Below, piece after piece: positions 43,085 through 56,200 of a stretch of DNA of 64,000 nucleotides. The stretch lies in assembly GCA_014526335.1 (NCBI GenBank), contig JACTAT010000109.1, positions 1 to 64,000 of the forward strand. Direction: 5' to 3'. The translations under genes and the position numbers were made by a program. The notes under the pieces are model-generated. The model ran no database searches. It was not told the origin of the DNA and saw nothing but the letters and a program-made list of their open reading frames with translations. Numbering within the stretch: the stretch's first letter is position 1; the number at the start of each line of letters is the position of its first letter. The DNA comes from Chrysaora quinquecirrha (taxonomy: Eukaryota > Cnidaria > Scyphozoa > Semaeostomeae > Pelagiidae).

Positions 43085-45870
43085 GCCCCGTAGAGGCTAT
43101 TCAGGGGGCACTAAGGACGATTTATAAATATTTTTGAAGAAAAAAGGGAGTTTTAAAAATCCCTTATTTTGGCCAATTTTTGGCCATTTGGCAAGGCTAT
43201 AGACTTACCTTTTTTGCGATTTTTTGGGAAAAATTTTCTCACAAAAAATGCTCCCAATTTGATAGAAAAACACCTCATTTAACCCCTAGAAGCTTATCAG
43301 GGGATATTTAGAAGGATTTACTAAATATTTTTGAAGAAAAAAAGAAGTTTTCAAAATCCCGTATTTTGGCCGATTTTTGGCAATTTTGCAAGGCTATAGA
43401 CTTACCTTTTTTGCGATTTTTGGGGAAAAATTTTCTCACCCAAATTGGTCCCAATTTGATAGAAAAACACCTTATTTATCCCCGAGAAGGTTTTTAGGTG
43501 GTATTTAGAAGGATTAGCTAACTATTTTGAAGAAAAAAGGATGTTTTCAAAATCCCTTATTTTGGCCTATTTTTGGCCATTTGGCAAGGCTATAGACTTA
43601 CCTTTTTTGCGATTTTTGGGGAAAAATTTTCTCACCGAAATTGGTCCCAATTTGATAGAAAAACACCTCATTTAACCCCTAGAAGCTTATCAGGGGGTAT
43701 TTAGAAGGATTTGCTAAATATTTTGAAGAAAAAAGGAAGTTTTAGGAACCCCTGATTTTGGCCGATTTTTGGCAATTTGGCAAGGCTATAGACTTACCTT
43801 TTTTGCGATTTTTGGGGAAAAATTTTCTCACCCAAATTGGTCCCAATTTGATAGAAAAACACCTTTTTTATCCCCTAGAAGGTTTTTACGCGGTATATAG
43901 AAGGATTTACTAAATATTTTTGAACAAAAAAGGACGTTTTCAAAATCCCTTATTTTGGCAGATTTTTGGCCATTTGGCAAGGCTATAGACTTACCTTTTT
44001 TGCGATTTTTGGCGAAAAATTTTGCGCCGAAATTGCTCCCAATTTGATAGAAAAACACCTCATTTATCCCCTAGAATATTATCAGGGGGTATTTAGAAGG
44101 ATTTACTAAATATTTTTGAAGAAAAAAAGGAGTTTTCAAAACCCTTTGTTTTGGCCAATTTTTGGCCATTTGGCAAGGCTATGGACTTACCTTTGCCATT
44201 TTTGGAGAAAAAATTTCTCACCCAAATTGGTCCCAATTTTATAGAAAAACACCTTATTTATCCCCGAGAAGGTTTTTAGGTGGTATTTAGAAGGATTAAC
44301 TAAATATTTTGAAGAAAAAAGGATGTTTTCAAAATCCCTTATTTTGGCCTATTTTTGGCAATTTGGCAAGGCTATAGACTTACCTTTTTTTGCGATTTTT
44401 GGGGAAAAACTTTGTCACCAAAATTGCTCACAATTTGATAGAAGAACAACTTATTTGCCCCGTAGAGGCTATTCAGGGGGCACTAAGGACGATTTATAAA
44501 TATTTTTGAAGAAAAAAGGGAGTTTTAAAAATCCCTTATTTTGGCCAATTTTTGGCCATTTGGCAAGGCTATAGACTTACCTTTTTTGCGATTTTTGGCG
44601 AAAAATTTTGCGCCGAAATTGCTCCCAATTTGATAGAAAAACACGTCATTTATCCCCTAGAAGCTTATCAGGTGGTATTTAGAAGGATTTACTAAATCTT
44701 TTGAAGAAAAAAGGAAGTTTTCAAAATCCCGTATTTTGGCCGATTTTTGGCCATTTGGCAAGGCTATAGACTTATCTTTTTTGCGATTTTAGGGAATATT
44801 TTTCTCGCCGAAATTGCTCCCAATTTGATAGAAAAACACCTCATTTATCCCGTAGAAGATTATCAGGGGGTATTTAGAAGGATTTACTAAATATTTTTGA
44901 AGAAAAAAAGGAGTTTTCAAAACCCTTTGTTTTGGCCAATTTTTGGCCATTTGGCAAGGCTATAGACTTACCTTTGCCATTTTTGGAGAAAAATTTTCTC
45001 ACCCAAATTGGTCCCAATTTTATAGAAAAACACCTTATTCATCCCCGAGAAGGTTTTTAGGTGGTATTTAGAAGGATTAACTAAATATTTTGAAGAAAAA
45101 AGGATGTTTTCAAAATCCCTTATTTTCGCCGATTTTTGGCCATTTGGCAAGGCTATAGACTTACCTTTTTTGCGATTTTTGGGGAAAAATTTTCTCGCCG
45201 AAATTGGTCCCAATTTGATAGAAAAACACCTCATTTAACCCCTAGAAGCTTATCAGGGGGTATTTAGAAGGATTTGCTAAATATTTTTGAAGAAAAAAAG
45301 AAGTTTTCAAAATCCCGTATTTTGGCCGATTTTTGGCCATTTGGCAAGGCTATAGACTTACCTGTTTTGCGATTTTAGGGAATAATTTTCTCGCCGAAAT
45401 TGCTCCCAATTTGATAGAAAAACACCTCATTTATCCCCTAGAAGATTATCAGGGGGTATTTAGAAGGATTTACTAAATATTTTTGAAGAAAAAAGGAGTT
45501 TTCAAAACCCTTTGTTTTGGCCAATTTTTGGCCATTTGGCAAGGCTATAGACTTACCTTTTGCCATTTTGGGAGAAAAATTTCTCACAAAAATTGCTCCC
45601 AATTTGATAGAAAAACACCTCATTTAACCCCTAGAAGCTTATCAGGGGGTATTTAGAAGGATTTACTAAATATTTTTGAAGAAAAAAAGAAGTTTTAAAA
45701 ATCCCGTATTTTGGCCGATTTTTGGCAATTTGGCAAGGCTATAGACTTACCTTTTTGCGATTTTTGGGGAAAAATTTTCTCACCAAAATTGCTCACAATT
45801 TGATAGAAGAACACCTTATTTGCCCCGTAGAGGCTATTCAGGGGGCACTAAGGACGATTTATAAATATTT
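43085..45870 (+). repeat. About 1.37-kb higher-order repeat within the satellite
   Basis: The variant unit GCCCCGTAGAGGCTATTCAG, with GGCACTAAGGACGATTTATA, occurs at 43085, 44457 and 45822, spaced 1,372 and 1,365 bases, about seven basic units. A similar variant without the GGCACTAAGG change is near 61559. Confidence 0.75.
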
Positions 45871-48800
45871 TTGAAGAAAAAAGGGAGTTTTAAAAATCCC
45901 TTATTTTGGCCAATTTTTGGCAATTTGGCAAGGCTATAGACTTACCTTTTTTGCGGTTTTTTGGGAAAAATTTTCTCACAGAAATTTCTCCCAGTTTGAT
46001 AGAAAAACACCTCATTTAACCCCTAGAAGCTTATCAGGGGGTATTTAGAAGGATTTACTAAATATTTTTGAAGAAAAAAAGAAGTTTTCAAAATCCCGTA
46101 TTTTGGCCTATTTTTGGCAATTTGGCAAGGCTATAGACTTACCTTTTTTGCGATTTTTGGGGAAAAATTTTCTCACCCAAATTGGTCCCAATTTGATAGA
46201 AAAACACCTTATTTATCCCCTAGAAGGTTTTTAGGGGTATTTAGAAGGATTAACTAAATATGTTTGAGAAAAAAAGGGAGTTTTCAAAATCCCTTATTTT
46301 GGCCGATTTTTGGCAATTTGGCAAGGCTATAGACTTACCTTTTTTGCGATTTTTGGGGAAAAACTTTTTCACCTAAATTGGTCCCAATTTGATAGAAAAA
46401 CACCTTATTTATGCCCTAGAAGGTTTTTAGGGGGTACTTAGAAGGATTAACTAAATATTTTTGAAGAAAAAAGGGAGTTTTCAAAATCCCTTATTTTGGA
46501 GATTTTTGGCCATTTGGCAAGGCTATAGACTTACCTTTTTTGCGATTTTTGGGGAAAAATTTTCTCGCCGACATTGCTCCGAATTTGATAGAAAAACACC
46601 TCATTTATCCCCTAGAAGCTTATCAGGGGGTATTTAGAAGGATTTGCTAAATATTTTGAAGAAAAAGGAGTTTTCAAAACCCCTGATTTTGGCCGATTTT
46701 TGGCCATTTGGCAAGGCTATAGACTTACCTTTTTTGCGATTTTTGGGGAAAAATTTTCTCACTCAAATTGGTCCCAATTTGATAGAAAAACACCTTATTT
46801 ATCCCCTAGAAGCTTTTTCAGGGGTATTTAGAAGGATTTACTAAATATTTTGAAGAAAAAGGAGTTTTCAAAATCCCTTATTTTGGCCGATTTTTGGCCA
46901 TTTGGCAAGGCTATAGACTTACCTTTTTTGCGATTTTGGGGAAAAATTTTCTCGCCGAAATTGCTCCCAATTTGATAGAAAAACACCTCATTTATCCCCT
47001 AGAAGCTTATCAGGGGTATTTAGAAGGATTTACTAAATATTTTGAAGAAAAAGGAAGTTTTCAAAACCCTGATTTTGGCCGATTTTTGGCCATTTGGCAA
47101 GGCTATAGACTTACCTTTTTTGCGATTTTTGGGGAAAAATTTTCTCACCGAAATTGCTCCCAAATTCATAGAAAAACACCTCATTTATCCCCTAGAAACT
47201 TATCAGGGGGTATTTAGAAGGATTTACTAAACATTTTTGAAGAAAAAATTGAGTTTTCAAGACACTTTGTTTTGGCCAATATTTGGCCATTTGGCAAGGC
47301 TATAGACTTACCTTTTTTGCCATTCTTGAAGAAAAAATTTCTCACCCAAATTGGTCCCAACTAGATAGAAAAACACCTTTTTTATCCCCTAGAAGGTTTT
47401 TAGGGGGTATTTAGAAGGATTATTTAAACATTTTTGAAGAAAAAAGGGAGTTTTCAAAACCCTCTGTTTTGGCCTATTTTTGGCCATTTGGCAAGGCTTT
47501 AGACTTACCTTTTTTGCGGTTTTTTGGGAAAAATTTTCTCACAGAAATTGCTCCCAATTTGATAGTAAAACACCTCATTTAACCCCTAGAAGCTTATCAG
47601 GGGGTATTTAGAAGGATTTACTAAATATTTTTGAAGAAAAAAAGAAGTTTTCAAAATCCCGTATTTTGGCCTATTTTTGGCAATTTGGCAAGGCTATAGA
47701 CTTACCTTTTTTGCGATTTTTGGGGAAAAATTTTCTCACCCAAATTGGTCCCAATTTGATAGAAAAACACCTTATTTATCCCTAGAAGGTTTTAGGGGTA
47801 TTTAGAAGGATTAACTAAATATGTTTGAGAAAAAGGAGTTTTCAAAATCCCTTATTTTGGCCGATTTTTGGCAATTTGGCAAGGCTATAGACTTACCTTT
47901 TTTGCGATTTTGGGGAAAAATTTTCTCACCTAAATTGTCCCAATTTGATAGAAAAACACCTTATTTTCCCCTAGAAGCTTATCAGGGGTATTTAGAAGGA
48001 TTTACTAAATATTTTGGAGTTTTCAAAAAAATTTTTGGCCATTTGGCAAGGCTATAGACTTACCTTTTTGCCTCACCCAAAAATTTGATAGTCCCAATTT
48101 GATAGAAAAAACACCTTATTTATGCCCCTAGAAGCTTATCAGGGGGTACTTAGAAGGATTTGCTAAATATTTCTTAAGAAAAAAAGAAGTTTTCGAAATC
48201 CCGTATTTTGGCCTATTTTTGGCAATTTGGCAAGGCTATAGACTTACCTTTTTTGCCATTTTTGAAGAAAAAATTTCTCACCCAAATTGGTCCCAATTTG
48301 ATAGAAAAACACCTTTTTCATCCCCTAGAAGCTTATCAGGGGGTATTTAGAAGGATTTGCTAAATATTTTTGAAGAAAAAAAGAAGTTTTCAAAATCCCG
48401 TATTTTGGCCGATTTTTGGCAATTTGGAGAGGCTATAGACTTGCCTTGTTTGCGATTTTGGAGAAAAACTTTTTCACCTAAATTGCTCCCAATTTGATAG
48501 AAAAACACCTCATTTATCCCGTAGAAGATTATCAGGGGGTATTTAGAAGGATTTACTAAATATTTTTGAAGAAAAAAAGGAGTTTTCAAAACCCTTTGTT
48601 TTGGCCAATTTTTGGCAATTTTGCAAGGCTATAGACTTACCTTTTTTGCGATTTTTGGGGAAAAATTTTCTCACCCAAATTGGTCCCAATTTGATAGAAA
48701 AACACCTTATTTATCCCCGAGAAGGTTTTTAGGTGGTATTTAGAAGGATTTACTAAATATTTTGAAGAAAAAGGATGTTTTCAAAATCCCTTATTTTGGC

Positions 48801-51800
48801 CTATTTTTGGCCATTTGGCAAGGCTATAGACTTACCTTTTTTGCGATTTTTGGGGAAAAATTTTCTCACCGAAATTGCTCCCAATTTCATAGAAAAACAC
48901 CTCATTTATCACCTAGAAGCTTATCAGGGGGTATTTAGAAGGATTCACTAAATATTTTTGAAGAAAAAATTGAGTTTTCAAGACACTTTGTTTTGGCCAA
49001 TATTTGGCCATTTGGCAAGGCTATAGACTTACCTTTTTGCCATTTTGAAGAAAAATTTCTCACCCAAATTGGTCCCAATTAGATAGAAAAACACCTTTTT
49101 ATCCCCTAGAAGGTTTTAGGGGTATTTAGAAGGATGACTAAATATTTTGAAGAAAAAAGGGAGTTTTCAAAATACCTTATTTTGGCCGATTTTTGGCCAT
49201 TTGGCAAGGCTATAGACTTACCTTTTTTGCGATTTTTGGGGAAAAATTTTCTCACCGAAATTGGTCCCAATTTGATAGAAAAACACCTCATTTAACCCCT
49301 AGAAGCTTATCAGGGGGTATTTAGAAGGATTTGCTAAATATTTTGAAGAAAAAAGGGAGTTTTCAAAATACCTTATTTTGGCCGATTTTTGGCAATTTGG
49401 CAAGGCTATAGACTTACCTTTTTTGCGATTTTTGGGAAAAATTTTTCACCCAAATTGGTCCCAATTTGATAGAAAAACACCTTATTTATGCCCTAGAAGG
49501 TTTTAGGGGTATTTAGAAGGATTAACTAAATATTTTGAAGAAAAAGGAGTTTTCAAAATCCCTTATTTTGGAGATTTTTGGCCATTTGGCAAGGCTATAG
49601 ACTTACCTTTTTGCGATTTTGGGGAAAAATTTTCTCGCCGAAATTGCTCCCAATTTGATAGAAAAACACCTCATTTATCCCTAGAAGCTTATCAGGGGTA
49701 TTTAGAAGGATTTGCTAAATATTTTGAAGAAAAAAGGAAGTTTTAAGAACCCCTGATTTTGGCCGATTTTTGGCAATTTGGCAAGGCTATAGACTTACCT
49801 TTTTTGCGATTTTTGGGGAAAAAATTTCTCGCCGAAATTGCTCCCAATTTGATAGAAAAACACCTCATTTATCCCCTAGAAGATTATCAGGGGGTATTTA
49901 GAAGGGTTTACTAAATATTTTTGAAGAAAAAAAGGAGTTTTCAAAACCCTTTGTTTTGGCCGATTTTTGGCAATTTGGCAAGGCTATAGACTTACCTTTT
50001 TTGCGATTTATGGGGAAAAATTTTCTCGCCGACATTGCTCCGAATTTGATAGAAAAACACCTCATTTATCCCCTAGAAGCTTATCAGGGGGTATTTAGAA
50101 GGATTTGCTAAATATTTTGAAGAAAAAAGGAAGTTTTAAGAACCCCTGATTTTGGCCGATTTTTGGCAATTTGGCAAGGCTATAGACTTACCTTTTTTGC
50201 GATTTTTGGGGAAAAAATTTCTCGCCGAAATTGCTCCCAATTTGATAGAAAAACACCTCATTTATCCCCTAGAAGATTATCAGGGGGTATTTAGAAGGAT
50301 TTACTAAATATTTTTGAAGAAAAAAAGGAGTTTTCAAAACCCTTTGTTTTGGCCAATTTTTGGCCATTTGGCAAGGCTATAGACTTACCTTTGCCATTTT
50401 GGGAGAAAAAATTTCTCACAAAAATTGCTCCCAATTTGATAGAAAAACACCTCATTTAACCCCTAGAAGCTTATCAGGGGGTATTTAGAAGGATTTGCTA
50501 AATATTTTTGAAGAAAAAAAGAAGTTTTCAAAATCCCGTATTTTGGCCGATTTTTGGCCATTTGGCAAGGCTATAGACTTACCTTTTTTGCGATTTTTGG
50601 GGAAAAAATTTCTCGCCGAAATTGCTCCCAATTTGATAGAAAAACACCTCATTTATCCCGTAGAAGATTATCAGGGGGTATTTAGAAGGATTTACTAAAT
50701 ATTTTTGAAGAAAAAAAGGAGTTTTCAAAACCCTTTGTTTTGGCCAATTTTTGGCCATTTGGCAAGGCTATAGACTTACCTTTGCCATTTTTGGAGAAAA
50801 ACTTTCTCACCCAAATTGCTCCCAATTTGATAAAAAAAACACCTCATTTAACCCCTAGAAGCTTATCAGGGGGCATTTAGAAGGATTTACTAAATATTTT
50901 TGAAGAAAAAAAGAAGTTTTCAGAATCCCGTATTTTGGCCGATTTTTGGCCATTTGGAAGGGCTATAGACTTACCTTTTTTGCGATTTTAGGGAATAATT
51001 TTCTCGCCAAAATTGCTCCCAATTTGATAGAAAAACACCTTATTTATCCCCTAGAAGATTATCAGGGGGTATTTAGAAGGATTTACTAAATATTTTTGAA
51101 GAAAAAAGGAGTTTTCAAAGCCCTTTGTTTTGGCCAATTTTTGGCCATTTGGCAAGGCTATAGACTTACCTTTTTGCCATTTTGGAGAAAAATTCTCACC
51201 CAAATTGGTCCCAATTTGATAGAAAAACACCTTATTTATCCCCTAGAAGCTTTCAGGTGGTATTTAGAAGGATTAACTAAATATTTTGAAGAAAAAGGAT
51301 GTTTTCAAAATCCCTTATTTTGGCCTATTTTTGGCCATTTGGCAAGGCTATAGACTTACCTTTTTGCGATTTTTGGGGAAAAATTTTCTCGCCGAAATTG
51401 GTCCCAATTTGATAGAAAACACCTCATTTAACCCCTAGAAGCTTATCAGGGGTATTTAGAAGGATTTACTAAATATTTTGAAGAAAAAGAAGTTTTCAAA
51501 ATCCCGTATTTTGGCCGATTTTTGGCCATTTGGCAAGGCTATAGACTTACCTTTTTGCGATTTTGGGGAATAATTTTCTCGCCGAAATTGCTCCCAATTT
51601 GATAGAAAAACACCTCATTTATCCCTAGAAGATTATCAGGGGTATTTAGAAGGATTTACTAAATATTTTTGAAGAAAAAAGGAGTTTTCAAAACCCTTTA
51701 TTTTGGCCAATTTTTGGCCATTTGGCAAGGCTATAGACTTACCTTTGCCATTTTTTGAGAAAAAATTTCTCACCCAAATTGGTCCCAATTTTATAGAAAA

Positions 51801-53213
51801 ACACCTTATTTATCCCCGAGAAGGTTTTTAGGTGGTATTTAGAAGGATTAACTAAATATTTTGAAGAAAAAAGGAAGTTGTAAGAACCCCTGATTTTGGC
51901 CGATTTTTGGCAATTTGGCAAGGCTATAGACTTACCTTTTTTAAGAATTTTGGGGAAAAATTTTCTCGCCGAAATTGCTCCGAATTTGATAGAAAAACTC
52001 CTCATTTATCCCCTAGAAGCTTATCAGGTGGTATTTAGAAGGATTTACTAAATATTTGAAGAAAAAAGGAAGTTTTCAAAATCCCTTATTTTGGCCGATT
52101 TTTGGCAATTTGGCAAGGCTATAGACTTACCTTTGTTGCGATTTTTGGGGAAAAATTTTCTCGCCTAAATTGCTCCCAATTTGATAAAAAAAAAACACCT
52201 CATTCATCCCCTAGAAGGTTTTTAGGGAGTATTTAGAAGGATTTGCTAAATATTTTTGAAGAAAAAAAGAAGTTTTCAAATTCCCGTATTTTGGCCGATA
52301 TTTGGCCATTTGGCAAGGCTATAGACTTATTTTTTTTGCGACTTTTTGGGAATAATTTTCTCACCGAAATTGCTCCCAATTTGATAGAAAAACACCTCAT
52401 TTATCCCCTACAATGTTTTTAGGGAGTATTTAGAAGGATTTACTAAATATTTTTGAAGAAAAAAGGAAGTTTTCAAAATCCCGTATTTTGGCCGATTTTT
52501 GGCCATTTGGCAAGGCTATAGACTTACCTTTTTGCGATTTTGGGGAAAATTTTCTCGCCGAAATTGCTCCCAATTTGATAGAAAACACCTCATTTATCCC
52601 CTAGAAGCTTATCAGGGGGTATTTAGAAGGATTTACTAATTATTTTGAAGAAAAAAGGAAGTTTTCAGAACCCCTGATTTTGGCCGATTTTTGGCAATTT
52701 GGCAAGGCTATAGACTTACCTTTTTTGCAATTTTTGGGGAATAATTTTCTCACCAAAATTGCTCCCAATTTGATAGAAAAACACCTCATTTATCCCCTAG
52801 AAGATTATCAGGGGGTATTAAGAAGGATTTACTAAATATTTTTGAGGAAAAATAGGAGTTTTCAAAGCCCCTTGTTTTGGCCAATTTTTGGCCATTTGGC
52901 AAGGCTATAGACTTACCTTTGCCATTTTTGGAGAAAAAGTTTCTCACCCAAATTGGTCCCAATTTTATATAAAAACACCTTATTTATCCCCGAGAAGGTT
53001 TTCAGGTGGTATTTAGAAGGATTAACTAAATATTTTGAAGAAAAAAGGATGTTTTCAAAATCCCTTATTTTGGCCTATTTTTGGCCATTTGGCAAGGCTA
53101 TAGACTTACCTTTTTTGCGATTTTTGGGGAAAAACTTTTTCGCCGAAATTTGTCCCAATTTGATAGAAAAACACCTCAATTAACCCCTAGAAGCTTATCA
53201 GGGGGTATTTAGA

Positions 53214-56200
53214 AGGATTTCCTAAATATTTTTGAAGAAAAAAAGAAGTTTTCAAAATCCCGTATTTTGGCCGATTTTTGGCCATTTGGCAAGGCTATAG
53301 ACTTACCTTTTTTGCGATTTATGGAGAAAAATTTTCTCGCCGAAATTGCTCCGAATTTAATAAAAAAACACCTCATTTATCCCCTAGAAGCTTATCAGGG
53401 GGTATTTAGAAGGATTTACAAAATATTTTTGAAGAAAAAATCGAGTTTTCAAAACCCTTTGTTTTGGCCAATTTTTGGCCATTTGACAAGGCTATAGACT
53501 TACCTTTTTTGCCATTTTGAAGAAAACATTTCTCATCCAAATCGGTCCCAATTAGATAGAAAAACACCTTTTTATCCCCTAGAAGGTTTTAGGGGTATTT
53601 AGAAGGATTAACTAAATATTTTGAAGAAAAAGGAGTTTTCAATATCCCTTATTTTGGCCGATTTTTGGCCATTTGGCAAGGCTATAGACTTACGTCTTTT
53701 GCGATTTTTGGGGAATAATTTTCTCACCAAAATTGCTCCTAATTTGATTGAAAAACACCTTATTTATTCCCTACAAGGTTTTTAGGGGTACTTAGAAGGA
53801 TTTACTAAATATTTTGAAGAAAAAAGGGAGTTTTCAAAACCCACTGTTTTGGCCTATTTTTGGCCACTTGGCAAGGCTAAAGACTTACCTTTTTTGCGAT
53901 TTTTGGGGAAAAATTTTCTCGCCGAAATTGCTCCGAATTCAAAATCCCTTATGTTTGCCGATTTTTGGCCATTTGGCAAGGCTATAGACTTACCTTTTTT
54001 AAGAATTTTGGGGAAAAATTTTCTCGCCGAAATTGCTCCGAATTTGATAGAAAAACTCCTCATTTATCCCCTAGAAGCTTATCAGGTGGTATTTAGAAGG
54101 ATTTACTAAATATTTGAAGAAAAAAGGAAGTTTTCAAAATCCCTTATTTTGGCCGATTTTTGGCCATTTGGCAAGGCTATAGACTTACCTTTTTTGCGAT
54201 TTTTGGGGAAAAATTTTCTCGCCGAAATTGCTCCCAATTTGATAGAAAAACACCTCATTTATCCCCTAGAAGCTTTCAGGGGTATTTAGAAGGATTTACT
54301 AAATATTTTGAAGAAAAAGGAAGTTTTCAAAATCCCGTATTTTGGCCGATATTTGGCCATTTGGCAAGGCTATAGACTTATTTTTTTGCGATTTTTGGGA
54401 AAAATTTTCTCACCGAAATTGCTCCCAATTTGATAGAAAAACACCTCATTTATTCCCTAGAAGCTTTTCAGGGGTATTTAGAAGGATTTACTAAATATTT
54501 TTGAAGAAAAAGGCAAGTTTTCAAAATCCCGTATTTTGGCCGATTTTTGGCCATTTGGCAAGGCTATAGACTTACCTTTTTGCGATTTTTGGGAATAATT
54601 TTCTCGCCGAAATTGCTCCCAATTTGATAGAAAAACACCTCATTTATCCCCTAGAAGCTTATCAGGGGTATTTAGAAGGATTTACTAAATATTTTGAAGA
54701 AAAAAGGAGTTTTCAAAACCCTTTGTTTTGGCCAATTTTTGGCCATTTGGCAAGGCTATAGACTTACCTTTTTGCCATTTTGGAGAAAAATTTTCTCACC
54801 AAATTGGTCCCAATTTTATAGAAAAACACCTTATTTATCCCCGAGAAGGTTTTCAGGTGGTATTTAGAAGGATTAACTAAATATTTTGAAGAAAAAAGGA
54901 TGTTTTCAAAATCCCTTATTTTGGCCTATTTTTGGCCATTTGGCAAGGCTATAGACTTACCTTTTTGCGATTTTGGGGAAAAATTTTTTCGCCGAAATTG
55001 GTCCCAATTTGATAGAAAAACACCTCATTTAACCCCTAGAAGCTTATCAGGGGGTATTTAGAAGGATTTCTTAAATATTTTTGAAGAAAAAAAGAAGTTT
55101 TCAAAATCCCGTATTTTGGCCGATTTTTGGCCATTTGGCAAGGCTATAGACTTACCTTTTTTGCGATTTATGGAGAAAAATTTTCTCGCCGAAATTGCTC
55201 CGAATTTAATAAAAAAACACCTCATTTATCCCCTAGAAGCTTATCAGGGGGTATTTAGAAGGATTTACAAAATATTTTTGAAGAAAAAATCGAGTTTTCA
55301 AAACCCTTTGTTTTGGCCAATTTTTGGCCATTTGACAAGGCTATAGACTTACCTTTTTTGCCATTTTTGAAGAAAACATTTCTCATCCAAATCGGTCCCA
55401 ATTAGATAGAAAAACACCTTTTTTATCCCCTAGAAGGTTTTAGGGGTATTTAGAAGGATTAACTAAATATTTTTGAAGAAAAAAGGGAGTTTTCAATATC
55501 CCTTATTTTGGCCGATTTTTGGCCATTTGGCAAGGCTATAGACTTACGTCTTTTGCGATTTTTGGGGAATAATTTTCTCCCCAAAATTGCTCCTAATTTG
55601 ATTGAAAAACACCTTATTTATTCCCTACAAGGTTTTTAGGGGTACTTAGAAGGATTTACTAAATATTTTGAAGAAAAAAGGGAGTTTTCAAAACCCACTG
55701 TTTTGGCCTATTTTTGGCCACTTGGCAAGGCTAAAGACTTACCTTTTTTGCGATTTTTGGGGAAAAATTTTCTCGCCGAAATTCAAAATCCCTCTCGAAT
55801 TTGATAGAAAAACTCCTCATTTATCCCCTAGGCTATTCAGGGGTATTTAGAAGGATTTGCTAAATATTTTGAAGAATGTTTTCAAAATCCCTTATTTTTG
55901 CCGATTTTTGGCCATTTGGCAAGGCTATAGACTTACCTTTTTTAAGAATTTTGGGGAAAAATTTTCTCGCCGAAATTGCTCCGAATTTGATAGAAAAACT
56001 CCTCATTTATCCCCTAGAAGCTTATCAGGTGGTATTTAGAAGGATTTACTAAATATTTGAAGAAAAAAGGAAGTTTTCAAAATCCCTTATTTTGGCCGAT
56101 TTTTGGCCATTTGGCAAGGCTATAGACTTACCTTTTTTGCGATTTTAGGGAATAATTTTCTCGCCGAAATTGCTCCCAATTTGATAGAAAAACACCTCAT